A DNA stretch of 64,000 bases from Mesorhizobium sp. GTDB lineage: Bacteria > Pseudomonadota > Alphaproteobacteria > Rhizobiales > Rhizobiaceae. Both the position numbers and the translations under genes were made by a program. Position 1 is the stretch's first letter. Each line of letters opens with the position of its first letter. Location of the stretch: contig SAQL01000024.1 in assembly GCA_004020645.1 (NCBI GenBank), positions 1 through 64,000 on the forward strand, read 5' to 3'. Below are positions 1-7,258 of this stretch, piece by piece. Below the pieces are notes generated by a model, which made no database searches, was not told the origin of the DNA, and saw only the letters and a list, made by a program, of their open reading frames with translations.

Positions 1-36
1 CCGCAAAGCGCAACCGAGATGTGTGAATGCGATAGG

Positions 37-142
37 TATAGTGACGGGGAGAAGGACGCTTTGGCTGACGCTTTCGCTGATTTTCGAATTTGCCAAAAAG
101 AGTGGCGGCGGTGCGATCTGCCTCTTCTTCCCCGTCACTATA
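37..142. repeat. Inverted repeat flanking a ~78-nt spacer
   Basis: A perfect 14-bp arm (TATAGTGACGGGGA, 37-50) is repeated inverted at 129-142 (TCCCCGTCACTATA). A further partial copy of the CACTATA/GGGGAG motif follows at about 147-160. It lies just downstream of the minus-strand gene ending at 214 and could form a large stem in its 3' region. No gene is visible in 1-213. The function is unknown and the window edge hides what lies to the left. Confidence 0.6.
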
Positions 143-213
143 CAGTCACTATACGGGGAGAAAGTGGCGGCAGCCGGATGAGAGGGGCAGCGCAGACGCC
201 AGCTAGCCTAGCT

Positions 214-729
214 TCAGGGTTTTGTTCGGCGGACTAAATGTTCATACGTGATTTGCCAAGGGTCGCTCTCGGAAGATCTTTCCTCGCCGATCCAACGGAA
301 GCTGTTGGCAGTGATCTCAGTGAAACGCCATCGAGTTTTCAGACCGCGCGAGTCAGTGCCGAGTTGGACGATGTCCTTACCCTCGGCCCGCCCGATCTGG
401 CGCGAGTGATCTCGGTTGAGCGGGTCGTTCCATATGATGTGCCAGCCATCGATCCCAGGATCGAAGATGCGCAAAGTCGTGCCATACATCGTGGACGGCG
501 CAGGGCGCTTGGGCCTGATCCAGACGTCCTGAATCGCGCGGCCTTCGAGCACCCAGCCAAAATGGCATTCTCCATTCCACTTCTGGATTGTGCCGTCGTC
601 GAGGTGCTGGACCGTGTCCATTTCCCAGCTTCCAATTAGCCATCCATACAGGTCCATGTCTTTCGCTCGGTCGGCTGGGGGACCTTCGGATCCGAGAGCG
701 GTGAGAAACGGAGAAATCGTCATCGTCAT
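214..729 (-). CDS. DUF1579-like / lipocalin-like hypothetical protein
   Basis: This ORF of about 171 aa resembles the cytosolic DUF1579-type family, which carries repeated 'GxWxxD' and 'W.G.CHFGWVLEGRAIQD' style strands. The motifs seen are GSWEMD near residue 35, WNGECHFGWVLEGRAI in the middle, and WHIIWNDP and RWRFTEIT towards the C-terminus, consistent with a small beta-barrel. No signal peptide is present. The reading frame extends to a TTG at 747. I prefer the ATG at 729 because an AAGG element lies just upstream. No metal or catalytic residues can be named. It stands alone: rpoH is 390 bp away on the same strand and has its own terminator. The function is unknown and the family assignment is by eye. 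Confidence 0.7.
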   Translation of the reverse strand: MTMTISPFLTALGSEGPPADRAKDMDLYGWLIGSWEMDTVQHLDDGTIQKWNGECHFGWVLEGRAIQDVWIRPKRPAPSTMYGTTLRIFDPGIDGWHIIWNDPLNRDHSRQIGRAEGKDIVQLGTDSRGLKTRWRFTEITANSFRWIGEERSSESDPWQITYEHLVRRTKP

Positions 730-1063
730 ACTGCCTTTGGTTTCCAAATAGGCGAGCTCAACTGCTCAGCGCAGCCCCGGCGATCCATTGTCGCGCCCGC
801 TTGCCGCAAGCGCCACCTTGTGAAATTTCGCGACGGACGCCCGTGTCGGCGCCGGTACATTGCCGCCACAATTTGCAGCGTTGCGGTTTTGAGGGCTTGG
901 GGAAAATTGCTATAATCCCGCTGTGAGCCGGCCAGGCTGATCACACCGATGATTGAGCGGTTTATGGCGACGGATCGGGCGTTCGCGAAGGTGCGGCGGA
1001 AGCGGCAACCCTAGCTGGAATATGGCACCAAGCGACAGTTCTTCCGGCAGTCCGAGGACCCAT
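730..1063. other. Intergenic region, no gene seen
   Basis: No ORF here has convincing protein character. The stretch presumably holds the promoter of the minus-strand DUF1579-like gene. Short open frames on either strand are shadow-like, with Arg/Pro-rich composition. Confidence 0.5.
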
Positions 1064-1094
1064 AAAAAGGCGGCGCCAGTTGCCTGACGCCGCC
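1064..1094 (-). terminator. Intrinsic terminator of rpoH
   Basis: A 7-bp GC stem (GGCGGCG at 1069-1075, CGCCGCC at 1088-1094) is followed, on the minus strand, by a run of five T (AAAAA at 1064-1068 on the plus strand). It begins 24 bp after the rpoH stop codon, as expected for a Rho-independent terminator. Confidence 0.8.
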
Positions 1095-1117
1095 GTTATT
1101 TGGTTCCGTCGGAAGCT

Positions 1118-2029
1118 TTACACCGCCGGCTGCGCCTCGATGGTGCGCAGGGCCTGCATCTGGCGCTTGGCCGCGGCCTTGACCGCGTCCTGCACCTTCT
1201 CGAAGGCGCGCACCTCGATCTGGCGCACGCGCTCGCGGCTGATGTCGAACTCGGCCGACAGCTCTTCCAGCGTCAGCGGCTCCTCGGCCAGGCGCCGGGC
1301 CTCGAAGATGCGCCGCTCGCGCTCATTGAGCACGGCCAGAGCGCCCGACAGCATACCGCGCCGGTTTTCCAGCTCGTCCTGCTCGATCAGCGCTTCTTCC
1401 TGGCTTTCATGGTCGTCGACCAGCCAGTCCTGCCATTCACCTGATTCACCTTCGCTCGCCCGGATCGGTGCATTGAGCGAGGCGTCGCCCGACAGGCGGC
1501 GGTTCATCGACACCACCTCCGCTTCGGACACGTTGAGGCGGGTGGCGATCTCGGTGATCTGGTCAGGCTTCAAATCGCCGTCGTCGAGCGCCTGGATCTT
1601 GCCCTTCACCTTGCGAAGGTTGAAGAACAGGCGCTTCTGGTTGGCGGTCGTGCCCATCTTGACCAGGCTCCACGAGCGCAGGATGTATTCCTGGATCGAG
1701 GCCTTGATCCACCACATTGCGTAGGTGGCGAGCCGGAAGCCGCGCTCCGGTTCGAATTTCTTGACGGCCTGCATCAGGCCGACATTGCCTTCCGAGATCA
1801 CCTCGCCGATCGGCAGGCCGTAGCCGCGATAGCCCATGGCGATCTTGGCGACGAGCCGAAGGTGACTGGTGACGAGCTTGTGCGCAGCCGTGGTGTCCTC
1901 ATGCTCGGCGTAACGCTTGGCGAGCATGTACTCTTCCTGCGGCTGAAGCATCGGAAAGCGACGGATTTCTTCCAGGTAGCGGCTGAGGCCGCCTTCGCCG
2001 GAAACGATACTGGGTAATGATTGGGCCAT
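1118..2029 (-). CDS. rpoH: RNA polymerase sigma-32 factor RpoH
   Basis: This 303-aa heat-shock sigma factor has the normal length for alphaproteobacterial RpoH. Region 1/2 begins SLPSIVSGEGGLSRYLEEIR. The core-binding region 2 (GEVISEGNVGLMQAVKKFEP, ATYAMWWIKASIQEYI) is followed by the RpoH box (NQKRLFFNLRKVKG, near residue 130), which distinguishes sigma-32 from other group members. The C-terminal region 4 helix-turn-helix reads LTLEELSAEFDISRERVRQIEVRAFEKVQ. It directs transcription of chaperone and protease genes. Rhizobia often carry two rpoH paralogues and I cannot tell which this is. The start ATG at 2029 gives the canonical N-terminus. It is monocistronic, with its own terminator at 1064-1094. 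Confidence 0.97.
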   Translation of the reverse strand: MAQSLPSIVSGEGGLSRYLEEIRRFPMLQPQEEYMLAKRYAEHEDTTAAHKLVTSHLRLVAKIAMGYRGYGLPIGEVISEGNVGLMQAVKKFEPERGFRLATYAMWWIKASIQEYILRSWSLVKMGTTANQKRLFFNLRKVKGKIQALDDGDLKPDQITEIATRLNVSEAEVVSMNRRLSGDASLNAPIRASEGESGEWQDWLVDDHESQEEALIEQDELENRRGMLSGALAVLNERERRIFEARRLAEEPLTLEELSAEFDISRERVRQIEVRAFEKVQDAVKAAAKRQMQALRTIEAQPAV

Positions 2030-2236
2030 GATAGCGCCCCTCTCTCTTGGAGTGGTGCCCCCGAAACGCGGCGGGCATATATCGCGAACGCCAAAGGCTC
2101 GTTCGCGACAACCGGTGTATATAGGAACAAAACCAGAAAGGACAGCATTGGTTCAACACGAAACAGTGTGTCACGCTAAAGTGAACAACGCCGGTCAGGT
2201 TTTTGCCAATCAGGTTTTGAATGGATGGAAGGCGGT

Positions 2237-3322
2237 TCAGAGTTTGCGAAAGCCGTGGACAAGTTCCTCCATATCCCTCGGTACAGGCGCCTCGAACCTC
2301 ATCGTTAGATGGGTAGTCGGATGCCGAAATTCAAGGAGGCGGGCATGCAACGCCTGTCGCGGAAATGCCTTCACGCGGCCTTTCAGCGGCTCGGGCAGCC
2401 GGTTCGCCTTGGTGCGAAAGGCCTGGCCGTAATCGGGATCGCCGACCACCGGATGGCCGATATGGGCCATGTGGACGCGGATCTGATGGGTGCGGCCGGT
2501 CTCGAGCCGGCATTCGACCAGGCTCGCCGTGGCAAATTCCTTTTGCTGCTCGCCAAAGCGCTCGATCACGGCGAAATGGGTGACGGCGTGGCGGGCATCG
2601 TCGCGGCCCTCCGGCACCACGGCGCGCCGCACGCGGTCGGCGGCGCGGCCGAGCGGCTCGTCGACCGTGCCTGTCGGTCTCGTCGGTATGCCCCAGACCA
2701 GCGCCAGATAGGCGCGTTTGAGATCGCCGGTCAGGCCATGGTCGGCAAAGGCCTCCGACAATGACTTGTGGGCGCGGTCGGTCTTGGCGACGACCATGAC
2801 GCCGCTGGTCTCCTTGTCCAGGCGGTGGACGATGCCAGGCCGACGCACACCGCCGATGCCGGAAAGACTGTCGCCGCAATGGTGGATCAGAGCGTTGACC
2901 AGCGTGCCGGTCCAGTTGCCGGCACCCGGGTGGACGACAAGCCCCGGCGGTTTGTTGATGACGATCAATTCGTTGTCTTCATAGAGGACGTCGAGCGGGA
3001 TGTTCTCGCCTTGCGGCTCCGCCGGCTCCGGCTGCGGCATGTCGACCGACACGCGGTCACCGGCCGCCATCTTGCGCTTCGTCTCGTTGACCGGCTGGCC
3101 GCCAACCTTGACCGCGCCCTGCCTGATCAGCATCTGCACCCGGCTGCGCGACATGTCCGGACCGAGCTCGCCAGCCAGCCATTGGTCGAGGCGCTGGCCG
3201 GCCGCATCGGGACCGGCTTCCAGCACGATTGATCCCCCGTTTGGCGATCTCCCGTCTGGCGATCCGCCCTCCATTAATCCATCCTCTATCAATATGGGGG
3301 CCTCTTCGTTATGAGCGCTCAT
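2237..3322 (-). CDS. rluD: Large-subunit rRNA pseudouridine synthase RluD-type
   Basis: 361 aa. It has an N-terminal S4 RNA-binding domain (QRLDQWLAGELGPDMSRSRVQMLIRQGAV) and a PseudoU_synth_2 catalytic domain. The catalytic aspartate motif is GIVHRLDKETSGVMVVAKT, with R-L-D. Later conserved strands include LVECRLETGRTHQIRVHMAHIGHPVVGDPDYG. RluD makes pseudouridines in helix 69 of 23S rRNA. RluC is an alternative, but the S4 domain and overall length fit either. Residues 1-30 (NEEAPILIEDG, then 'GGSPDGRSPNGGS') are a low-complexity extension, so the true start may be further in. The start lies 26 bp from the divergent gene at 3349, so both share a very short promoter region. Confidence 0.9.
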   Translation of the reverse strand: MSAHNEEAPILIEDGLMEGGSPDGRSPNGGSIVLEAGPDAAGQRLDQWLAGELGPDMSRSRVQMLIRQGAVKVGGQPVNETKRKMAAGDRVSVDMPQPEPAEPQGENIPLDVLYEDNELIVINKPPGLVVHPGAGNWTGTLVNALIHHCGDSLSGIGGVRRPGIVHRLDKETSGVMVVAKTDRAHKSLSEAFADHGLTGDLKRAYLALVWGIPTRPTGTVDEPLGRAADRVRRAVVPEGRDDARHAVTHFAVIERFGEQQKEFATASLVECRLETGRTHQIRVHMAHIGHPVVGDPDYGQAFRTKANRLPEPLKGRVKAFPRQALHARLLEFRHPTTHLTMRFEAPVPRDMEELVHGFRKL

Positions 3323-3348
3323 CGAAAATCGTTCCGGAATGTTTTGCC

Positions 3349-3741
3349 ATGGCTGCTGCCGACGAAGACGAGGAAAAGCCGCTCGACCCCGAAGTTGAAA
3401 AGGTGCGCAAGAAGCTCGTCCGCTTCGTCGCCATCAATCTCGGCCTTCTGTTCCTCGCCCTTATGGTGGTGATCGCCGCCCTTGTCTACAAAACGCGCAC
3501 CGCGCCACCGGCCAGCTCGCCGCCCAATAGTCCATCACTTGCCGGCGACATCCAGGTGCCATCAGGCGAGCCGCTGACCGGCGACATCGTGCTGCCGGTC
3601 GGCGCCAGGGTCATCAGCCAGTCGCTTTCCGGCAACCGCGTCTCCATCGATGCGGAGCTTGCCGACGGCAGCCGCGCGATCTTTGTCTACGACATTACTG
3701 AGCGGCGGATCATCGGCCGCTTTTCGATCCGCAACAAATGA
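3349..3741 (+). CDS. Conserved single-pass membrane protein
   Basis: 130 aa. An acidic N-terminus (AAADEDEEKPLDPEVEKV) is followed by one hydrophobic segment (VRFVAINLGLLFLALMVVIA, about residues 22-43) and an outside domain of about 85 aa with beta-strand character (GDIVLPVGARVISQSLSGNRVSIDAEL). No known catalytic motif is visible. I chose the ATG at 3349 over upstream in-frame starts because those overlap rluD and encode low-complexity sequence. Its stop overlaps the start of the next VOC gene (ATGA at 3738-3741), so the two are co-translated. The role is unknown. This gene arrangement beside rluD appears typical of rhizobia, but I have not checked it. Confidence 0.8.
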   Translation: MAAADEDEEKPLDPEVEKVRKKLVRFVAINLGLLFLALMVVIAALVYKTRTAPPASSPPNSPSLAGDIQVPSGEPLTGDIVLPVGARVISQSLSGNRVSIDAELADGSRAIFVYDITERRIIGRFSIRNK

Positions 3742-4145
3742 CTGGTTTCGCCGAAAATCGCCGCGTCGCCACCGTCGCGCTCGTCGTCAGAAACTATGAC
3801 GAGGCGATCTCCTGGTATGTCGACAGGCTGGGCTTTTTGCTCACCGAGGATGTCGATCTTGGCGGTGGCAAGCGCTGGGTCACGGTGGCGCCGGCCAACG
3901 AACAGGGCGCGCGGCTGCTTCTGGCCGAAGCGGCCGATGATGCGCAAAGGGATAGCATCGGCAACCAGACCGGCGGCCGCGTCTTTTTGTTTCTTGAAAC
4001 CGACGATTTTGTCCGCGACCACACGGCAATGCTCGAAAAGGGCGTCGAATTCCGTGAGGCACCCCGCGTTGAGCCCTATGGCACGGTGGCGGTTTTCGCC
4101 GATCTCCATGGAAATCTCTGGGATCTGATCGAGCCAAAACGATAG
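3738..4145 (+). CDS. VOC-superfamily (glyoxalase/bleomycin-resistance) protein
   Basis: 135 aa, the size of a single vicinal-oxygen-chelate domain made of two beta-alpha-beta-beta-beta modules. It opens with RVATVALVVRNYDEAISWYVDRLGFLLTED, the usual VOC start, and ends with the metal-site glutamate strand GTVAVFADLHGNLWDLIEP. Such proteins act as metal-dependent isomerases or dioxygenases, or as binding proteins. The substrate cannot be read from the sequence. It overlaps the upstream membrane-protein gene by four bases. The tRNA-Glu gene lies 90 bp downstream. Confidence 0.85.
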   Translation: MTGFAENRRVATVALVVRNYDEAISWYVDRLGFLLTEDVDLGGGKRWVTVAPANEQGARLLLAEAADDAQRDSIGNQTGGRVFLFLETDDFVRDHTAMLEKGVEFREAPRVEPYGTVAVFADLHGNLWDLIEPKR

Positions 4146-4235
4146 GATTGCAACGGATACTTTTCCAGCATCATCGACTGTCCGAAGCCCAGTTGCTTTT
4201 TCCCAGCCGTCAGCCTATATCGCCGGTTCTTGAAC

Positions 4236-4310
4236 GCGCCCATCGTCTAGCGGTCAGGACACCGCCCTCTCACGGCGGGAACAGGGGTTCGATTCCCCTT
4301 GGGCGTACCA
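4236..4310 (+). tRNA. tRNA-Glu (anticodon CTC)
   Basis: The full cloverleaf is readable. The acceptor stem is GCGCCCA (4236-4242) with TGGGCGT (4300-4306), followed by discriminator A and an encoded CCA. The D-arm contains GTCTAGCGGTCAGGAC. The anticodon stem CCGCC/GGCGG encloses loop CTCTCAC, giving anticodon CTC (Glu, codon GAG). The T-arm is AGGGGTTCGATTCCCCT. Its 3' half is duplicated at 7008-7053, which marks it as the integration site of a mobile element. Confidence 0.97.
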
Positions 4311-4311
4311 A
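4265..4311 (+). repeat. attL-like repeat (3' end of intact tRNA-Glu)
   Basis: Runs from the anticodon loop (CCCTCTCACGG) through the T-arm and CCA plus one following A. It matches 7008-7053 base for base except for one G. Confidence 0.85.
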
Positions 4312-4751
4312 CGATTTCAACTGCTTAGCGGGCCGGTAGGTAAAACCGTCAAATAACGGTCAAATAAGCCCTCCGTACGTGGTCCATTTCGAATGCTCTA
4401 GCCCTCAGAGTCTCGCTATTGCGTGAGGCTTTGAAGGCAGATCTGTTCGCGCGTTGCGTCATCACCAAAACCTTGACTCTTCGCTTTCCCGTTCTTTCCT
4501 GCGACTATCGGCAGGTCCGTGCGAGATGAACGCGGCCGCCTCCTGCACGATTGAACCCAGCAAGCTGACAGCCCGAGGCTGCATTTGCTATTGCGCGATC
4601 CGACTTGTTCCCGCTGATCCCGATATTGGCCTCCGCCAAATGCAAAGCCCGCCAGCGTGAGGCAGCGGGCATTCCGATCAAAACTTCGCGGAATAATGAT
4701 GGACCTGAGACGTTGTCTATAGAGAACACCCCACCAAAGGAGGCTAGCGAT
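4312..4751. other. Left part of island, no confident gene
   Basis: 440 bp without a supported ORF. A weak hairpin at 4647-4670 (GCCCGCC and GCGGGC arms) resembles the terminator at 4971-5002, but only three T follow it on the minus strand. An AAAGGAGG ribosome-binding site at 4736-4743 belongs to the next gene. Confidence 0.4.
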
Positions 4752-4901
4752 ATGCGCCTTTTCATCCTGTTTTCGGTATTACTTTTGACTGCCTGCATGA
4801 CAGCACCACGCGGCGAGGCTCCACCTGCATCGCCAACCGCGTCTACATCGAGCGGGAGCAGTAGTGGCAGTGCCGGCGGTACTGGCGGTGGCGGCTACTA
4901 A
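4752..4901 (+). CDS. Small lipoprotein, Gly/Ser-rich
   Basis: 49 aa. It has a short positive N-terminus and hydrophobic core (MRLFILFSVLL), then a lipobox LTAC, giving an expected lipidated Cys at residue 17. The mature peptide is only about 33 residues and is Pro/Ser/Gly-rich (ending GGTGGGGY). A strong AAAGGAGG Shine-Dalgarno sits 8 bp upstream of the ATG, which makes this start secure even though the frame is open further upstream. It lies inside the tRNA-bounded island. The function is unknown. Tiny lipoproteins of this kind are common in rhizobia, and some phage or plasmid lysis/exclusion lipoproteins look similar. Confidence 0.7.
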   Translation: MRLFILFSVLLLTACMTAPRGEAPPASPTASTSSGSSSGSAGGTGGGGY

Positions 4902-4970
4902 AGACGCGATCGACACCCAGTTTTGGAAATCGCAGAGAACGTTAATGGCGCCGAACTGACCGCCCCAGCA

Positions 4971-5002
4971 AAAAAAGCCCGCCACCACCGGAGGCAGCGG
5001 GC
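4971..5002 (-). terminator. Intrinsic terminator of minus-strand island genes
   Basis: Arms GCCCGC (4977-4982) and GCGGGC (4997-5002) form a hairpin that, read on the minus strand, is followed by six T (AAAAAA at 4971-4976). It ends the leftward cluster 5659-5160. Confidence 0.7.
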
Positions 5003-5159
5003 CGCGCGATGCCTTAGCGAGGGTGCGAGAAGGCGCGAGAGCGCCGGCACAAGCGGATCCTGGACGCGATGCGCGACAACCACATCGCGATCATCGGGCG
5101 CTGAGATCAGGGCGATCCAGCAAGGCCTCCGGCTTTGCGGGTTTGTTAATCCCGCCCGA

Positions 5160-5411
5160 TCAGGACGCTTCCTGCACTTCCTCGACTTGTGGCGTCACGG
5201 GTGCAGGATTAATGACGTAGGTGTTCGAGGTCAGGTCGCTTGTAGATCGGATGATGATACCGTCGTCTCTTAATCGGGCAAACGTTGCCCTTGCGATACG
5301 CATGGGCTTGCCTTTGGCATCTGCGGCTGTGACTTTGTTCGACCAGGGAACGTGAGTGATGGTGTCAACGCGCTTGAGAAAGCGTTTTTCCCTCTCGGTC
5401 AACTCGATCAC
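5160..5411 (-). CDS. Small conserved hypothetical protein of the island
   Basis: 83 aa when read from the GTG at 5411 (MIELTEREKRFLKRVDTITH...). The N-terminal part is helical and charged, the middle is 'GKPMRIARATFARLRDDGIIIRSTSDLTSNTYVI', and the tail is Pro/Glu-rich (VEEVQEAS). The layout suggests a small winged-helix-like fold, but no specific family is recognised. The GTG overlaps the stop of the preceding gene (GTGA), which supports this start over a longer in-frame extension that is Arg-rich and shadow-like. It is the last gene of a leftward three-gene cluster ending at the terminator at 4971. Confidence 0.55.
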   Translation of the reverse strand: MIELTEREKRFLKRVDTITHVPWSNKVTAADAKGKPMRIARATFARLRDDGIIIRSTSDLTSNTYVINPAPVTPQVEEVQEAS

Positions 5412-5542
5412 GCCCGTTCCTCCATATCGTTGGCAGCGTTTGGCTGGCCGGTAACGCCGATGATGCGACTCCGTTCCAAGGACCCACACGCCAAGCGCTC
5501 GCGCGGTGCAACAAATTGAGATCGTGTATTGCTGCCGGTCAT
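5408..5542 (-). CDS. Tiny ORF in coupled minus-strand island cluster
   Basis: 44 aa (starts MTGSNTRSQFVAPRERLACG, ends NAANDMEERA). Its ATG overlaps the stop of the frameshifted upstream gene (ATGA) and its stop overlaps the GTG start of the downstream gene. That double overlap is the main reason to believe it is translated. No domain is visible. Confidence 0.4.
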   Translation of the reverse strand: MTGSNTRSQFVAPRERLACGSLERSRIIGVTGQPNAANDMEERA

Positions 5543-5659
5543 CGCCCGTCCTTTGCCTTGCCGTACGCATTCGGGATGGTGTCGGGCGTGTAGATCAGCC
5601 CGACTTTTCTTGCCGCCGCACTTGGCGCATTTCAGCTTTGGAATGAGGTCATCCGCCAT
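5539..5659 (-). pseudogene. Zinc-ribbon-like small protein with a one-base frameshift
   Basis: The ATG at 5659 begins MADDLIPKLKCAKCGGKK, a CxxC knuckle. At that point the run AAAA (minus strand, about 5609-5612) shifts the frame. Removing one A restores a continuous reading, VGLIYTPDTIPNAYGKAKDGR, that ends in TGA at 5539-5541 and overlaps the next ATG. Without the correction the frame runs on into unrelated Arg-rich sequence. This is therefore either a genuine broken gene in a decaying island or a homopolymer error. Small CxxC proteins of this style are frequent in rhizobial islands. The function is unknown. Confidence 0.55.
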
Positions 5660-6256
5660 TGCCGGCGCGTGTGGACCTGCAGGGAGAGCCGAACTAGGGC
5701 AACGGTTGATCAGCTTGTTCAACTGAAAATGCCGGCTCCCAATGAGCTTTACAACGACGTTGATGAATATCTGCTGTCGGCGGCAAACATCAAATGACGG
5801 CAGATTGTTTGCTGGAGCTACGCTCGGCATTTTGGAAGCCACAAGGAAGTTCGGACCCAGGGGCGTCGCTATCTCAACCGCTATGGTTATCGAAGAAAGC
5901 CTTCGTCGATATAGTCGTTTGAAGCTGGCTCGGCGCGTCATCTCCCTCGCCGGCCTGGAGAAATTCAAACGACAGCAGAAAGAAGTCGCTCGGCCACGAT
6001 CCTATTCATGGCCAGCTCAATCGTGCCGCTGTCGGTCTCCAGTTCGAGCAGTCCGATCAGCGGCTGGAAGAAGCTTCCGGGGGCAGTGTTCGTTCGAATG
6101 ATGCTTTTCCGTTGCCTTTGAGCGCAAGTTTTTGGTCAGCCAGCACAGCGCCTCCCTCTTAAGCTCGCTGGTGGTCAAGGCCCGGCCGCCGGCTGATGGT
6201 CACCCCAATAGGGCTGTCGGGCCGCTAGAACTTGCTCAACGGATGGCGCGGACTTC
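5660..6256. other. Island interior, no confident gene
   Basis: Two short plus-strand frames have some protein character: a 22-codon frame ending in TGA at 5795-5797 (MPAPNELYNDVDEYLLSAANIK) and one that overlaps its stop (5794-5922, MTADCLLELRSAFW...). Another frame over 5800-5990 reads GILEATRKFGPRGVAISTAMV. They sit in three frames over the same stretch, which suggests the remains of one frameshifted gene. I do not call any of them. Confidence 0.3.
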
Positions 6257-6403
6257 ATGACCCGGATTAGAACCAACAACCACACCAGCGGCATCCTCTT
6301 TGGCGAGGTGCTATATCATGCCGATCCCGAGCACCCGCCGCCATCCTATGTGTCGCAATATGGGGTGCAGGAAGATGAAACGGCTAATCAAATACGACCC
6401 TAA
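6257..6403 (+). CDS. Small hypothetical protein overlapping the next ORF
   Basis: 48 aa (MTRIRTNNHTSGILFGEVLY...QEDETANQIRP). It is acidic to neutral, has no membrane segment, and its composition is more protein-like than that of the surrounding frames. Its last 29 bases overlap the start of the next ORF in a different frame, so one of the two may be spurious or they may be translationally coupled. It lies within the tRNA-bounded island. Confidence 0.35.
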   Translation: MTRIRTNNHTSGILFGEVLYHADPEHPPPSYVSQYGVQEDETANQIRP

Positions 6404-6554
6404 GCGCCACATGCGCTACGATCCGGACCTGCTGCCCCGCACGGGGCACAGGTACAAGCCAGCCAAACCGGCCCACGATGCCGTATGGTGGCCCAATGTC
6501 ATTTCGGTAATTGCTATTGCCGGTTTCTTCTTCCTCACGTTCATCTGGAGCTGA
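6375..6554 (+). CDS. Small single-pass membrane protein of the island
   Basis: 59 aa from the ATG at 6375. A basic N-terminal half (MKRLIKYDPKRHMRYDPDLL) precedes a clear C-terminal transmembrane helix (WPNVISVIAIAGFFFLTFIW). GGAAG a few bases upstream can serve as the ribosome-binding site. The frame extends further 5' without good initiation signals. The basic-tail plus membrane-anchor layout is credible for a real peptide. No family is recognised. Confidence 0.5.
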   Translation: MKRLIKYDPKRHMRYDPDLLPRTGHRYKPAKPAHDAVWWPNVISVIAIAGFFFLTFIWS

Positions 6555-7007
6555 CGATGCTACCTTTTGTGCAGGCAGATGGTCTCTCAGGCAGGCCGCT
6601 GCTCAGCCATTTGTACAAGAAAGTTCGTACCGCGGGTGCTCATTCCGTCACAAGCCGGCGGAGCGCATTAAGTTCCTTCGTCCCAGAAATCCTGCAGCGA
6701 GGCATGGCGAAGGTCTTCCAGACGCCGGCTGCGTCCCTAGACTTACGGCGGTAGCCTAAGTGGAGCCTTTCGGGAACGGTGTCTTCCAGTGAGGCCGCTT
6801 GCCTACTGCGAGCGCTTTTCGCGCGGTTGGGTTGTCCAGTTTCGCATCTTTTACGGTTTTCGGCACTTCGCCCTCCAACACAACTCGGAACAAATATGAA
6901 CCAAATATCCGTCCGAGTTTGCCATAGTTCGCTTTGTTCGATTATCACCAAGTATATGATATTGCATGGCTTTTGGATACCGGGAAAAACTCGGAAAGAG
7001 TGTCGGC
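6555..7007. other. Right part of island, no confident gene
   Basis: About 450 bp with no supported ORF. The segment 6890-6990 is visibly AT-richer than the rest of the window (GAACAAATATGAACC, AAGTATATGATATTGC), as expected for foreign DNA next to an attachment site. Confidence 0.4.
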
Positions 7008-7053
7008 CCCTCTCACGGCGGGAACAGGGTTCGATTCCCCTTGGGCGTACCAA
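7008..7053 (+). repeat. attR-like repeat (duplicated 3' part of tRNA-Glu)
   Basis: A 46-bp direct copy of 4265-4311 with a single G deletion in the T-arm. It lacks the acceptor and D-arm 5' sequences, so it is not a second tRNA gene. Confidence 0.85.
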
Positions 7054-7258
7054 GTCTCGAAAACATTTGCGTATACGGGTATCGCCGTCGGTCGCGGCCG
7101 GCGTCGCCGCTTCTGGCGCGGCACCCTCAATTGAATTAGCATCATGAAATAGGGGCCAAAGGTCCAGGACGGTGCGCAGAACGCCGCCGGAGATGAATCT
7201 GTCGCGCAGCGAATCGACGCTCGTCCCAGAGACGAGAAGATCGTAGGGAGGAAGGCCA

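Larger units (their letters stand above)
4265..7053. mobile_element. Degraded genomic-island remnant integrated at tRNA-Glu
   Basis: The 47-bp 3' end of the tRNA-Glu gene (4265-4311) is repeated in direct orientation at 7008-7053 with one G lost from the GGGG run of the T-arm. This is the classic signature of site-specific integration at a tRNA, which keeps a functional tRNA at one end and leaves a partial copy at the other. The 2.7 kb between contain only short genes (a lipoprotein, a zinc-ribbon-like frameshifted gene and several tiny ORFs) and no tyrosine recombinase, so the element is a remnant that has lost its integrase and cannot move by itself. That interpretation is inferred. The repeats are seen directly. 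Confidence 0.8.

Noticed and set aside
960-1045. Transposase fragment between rpoH and the DUF1579-like gene
   Set aside because: The short frame (about 16 codons) is too brief to identify and lacks repeats at its ends.
7008-7053. Second tRNA-Glu gene
   Set aside because: Only the 3' half from the anticodon loop is present; there is no acceptor 5' strand or D-arm, and the T-arm has lost one G.
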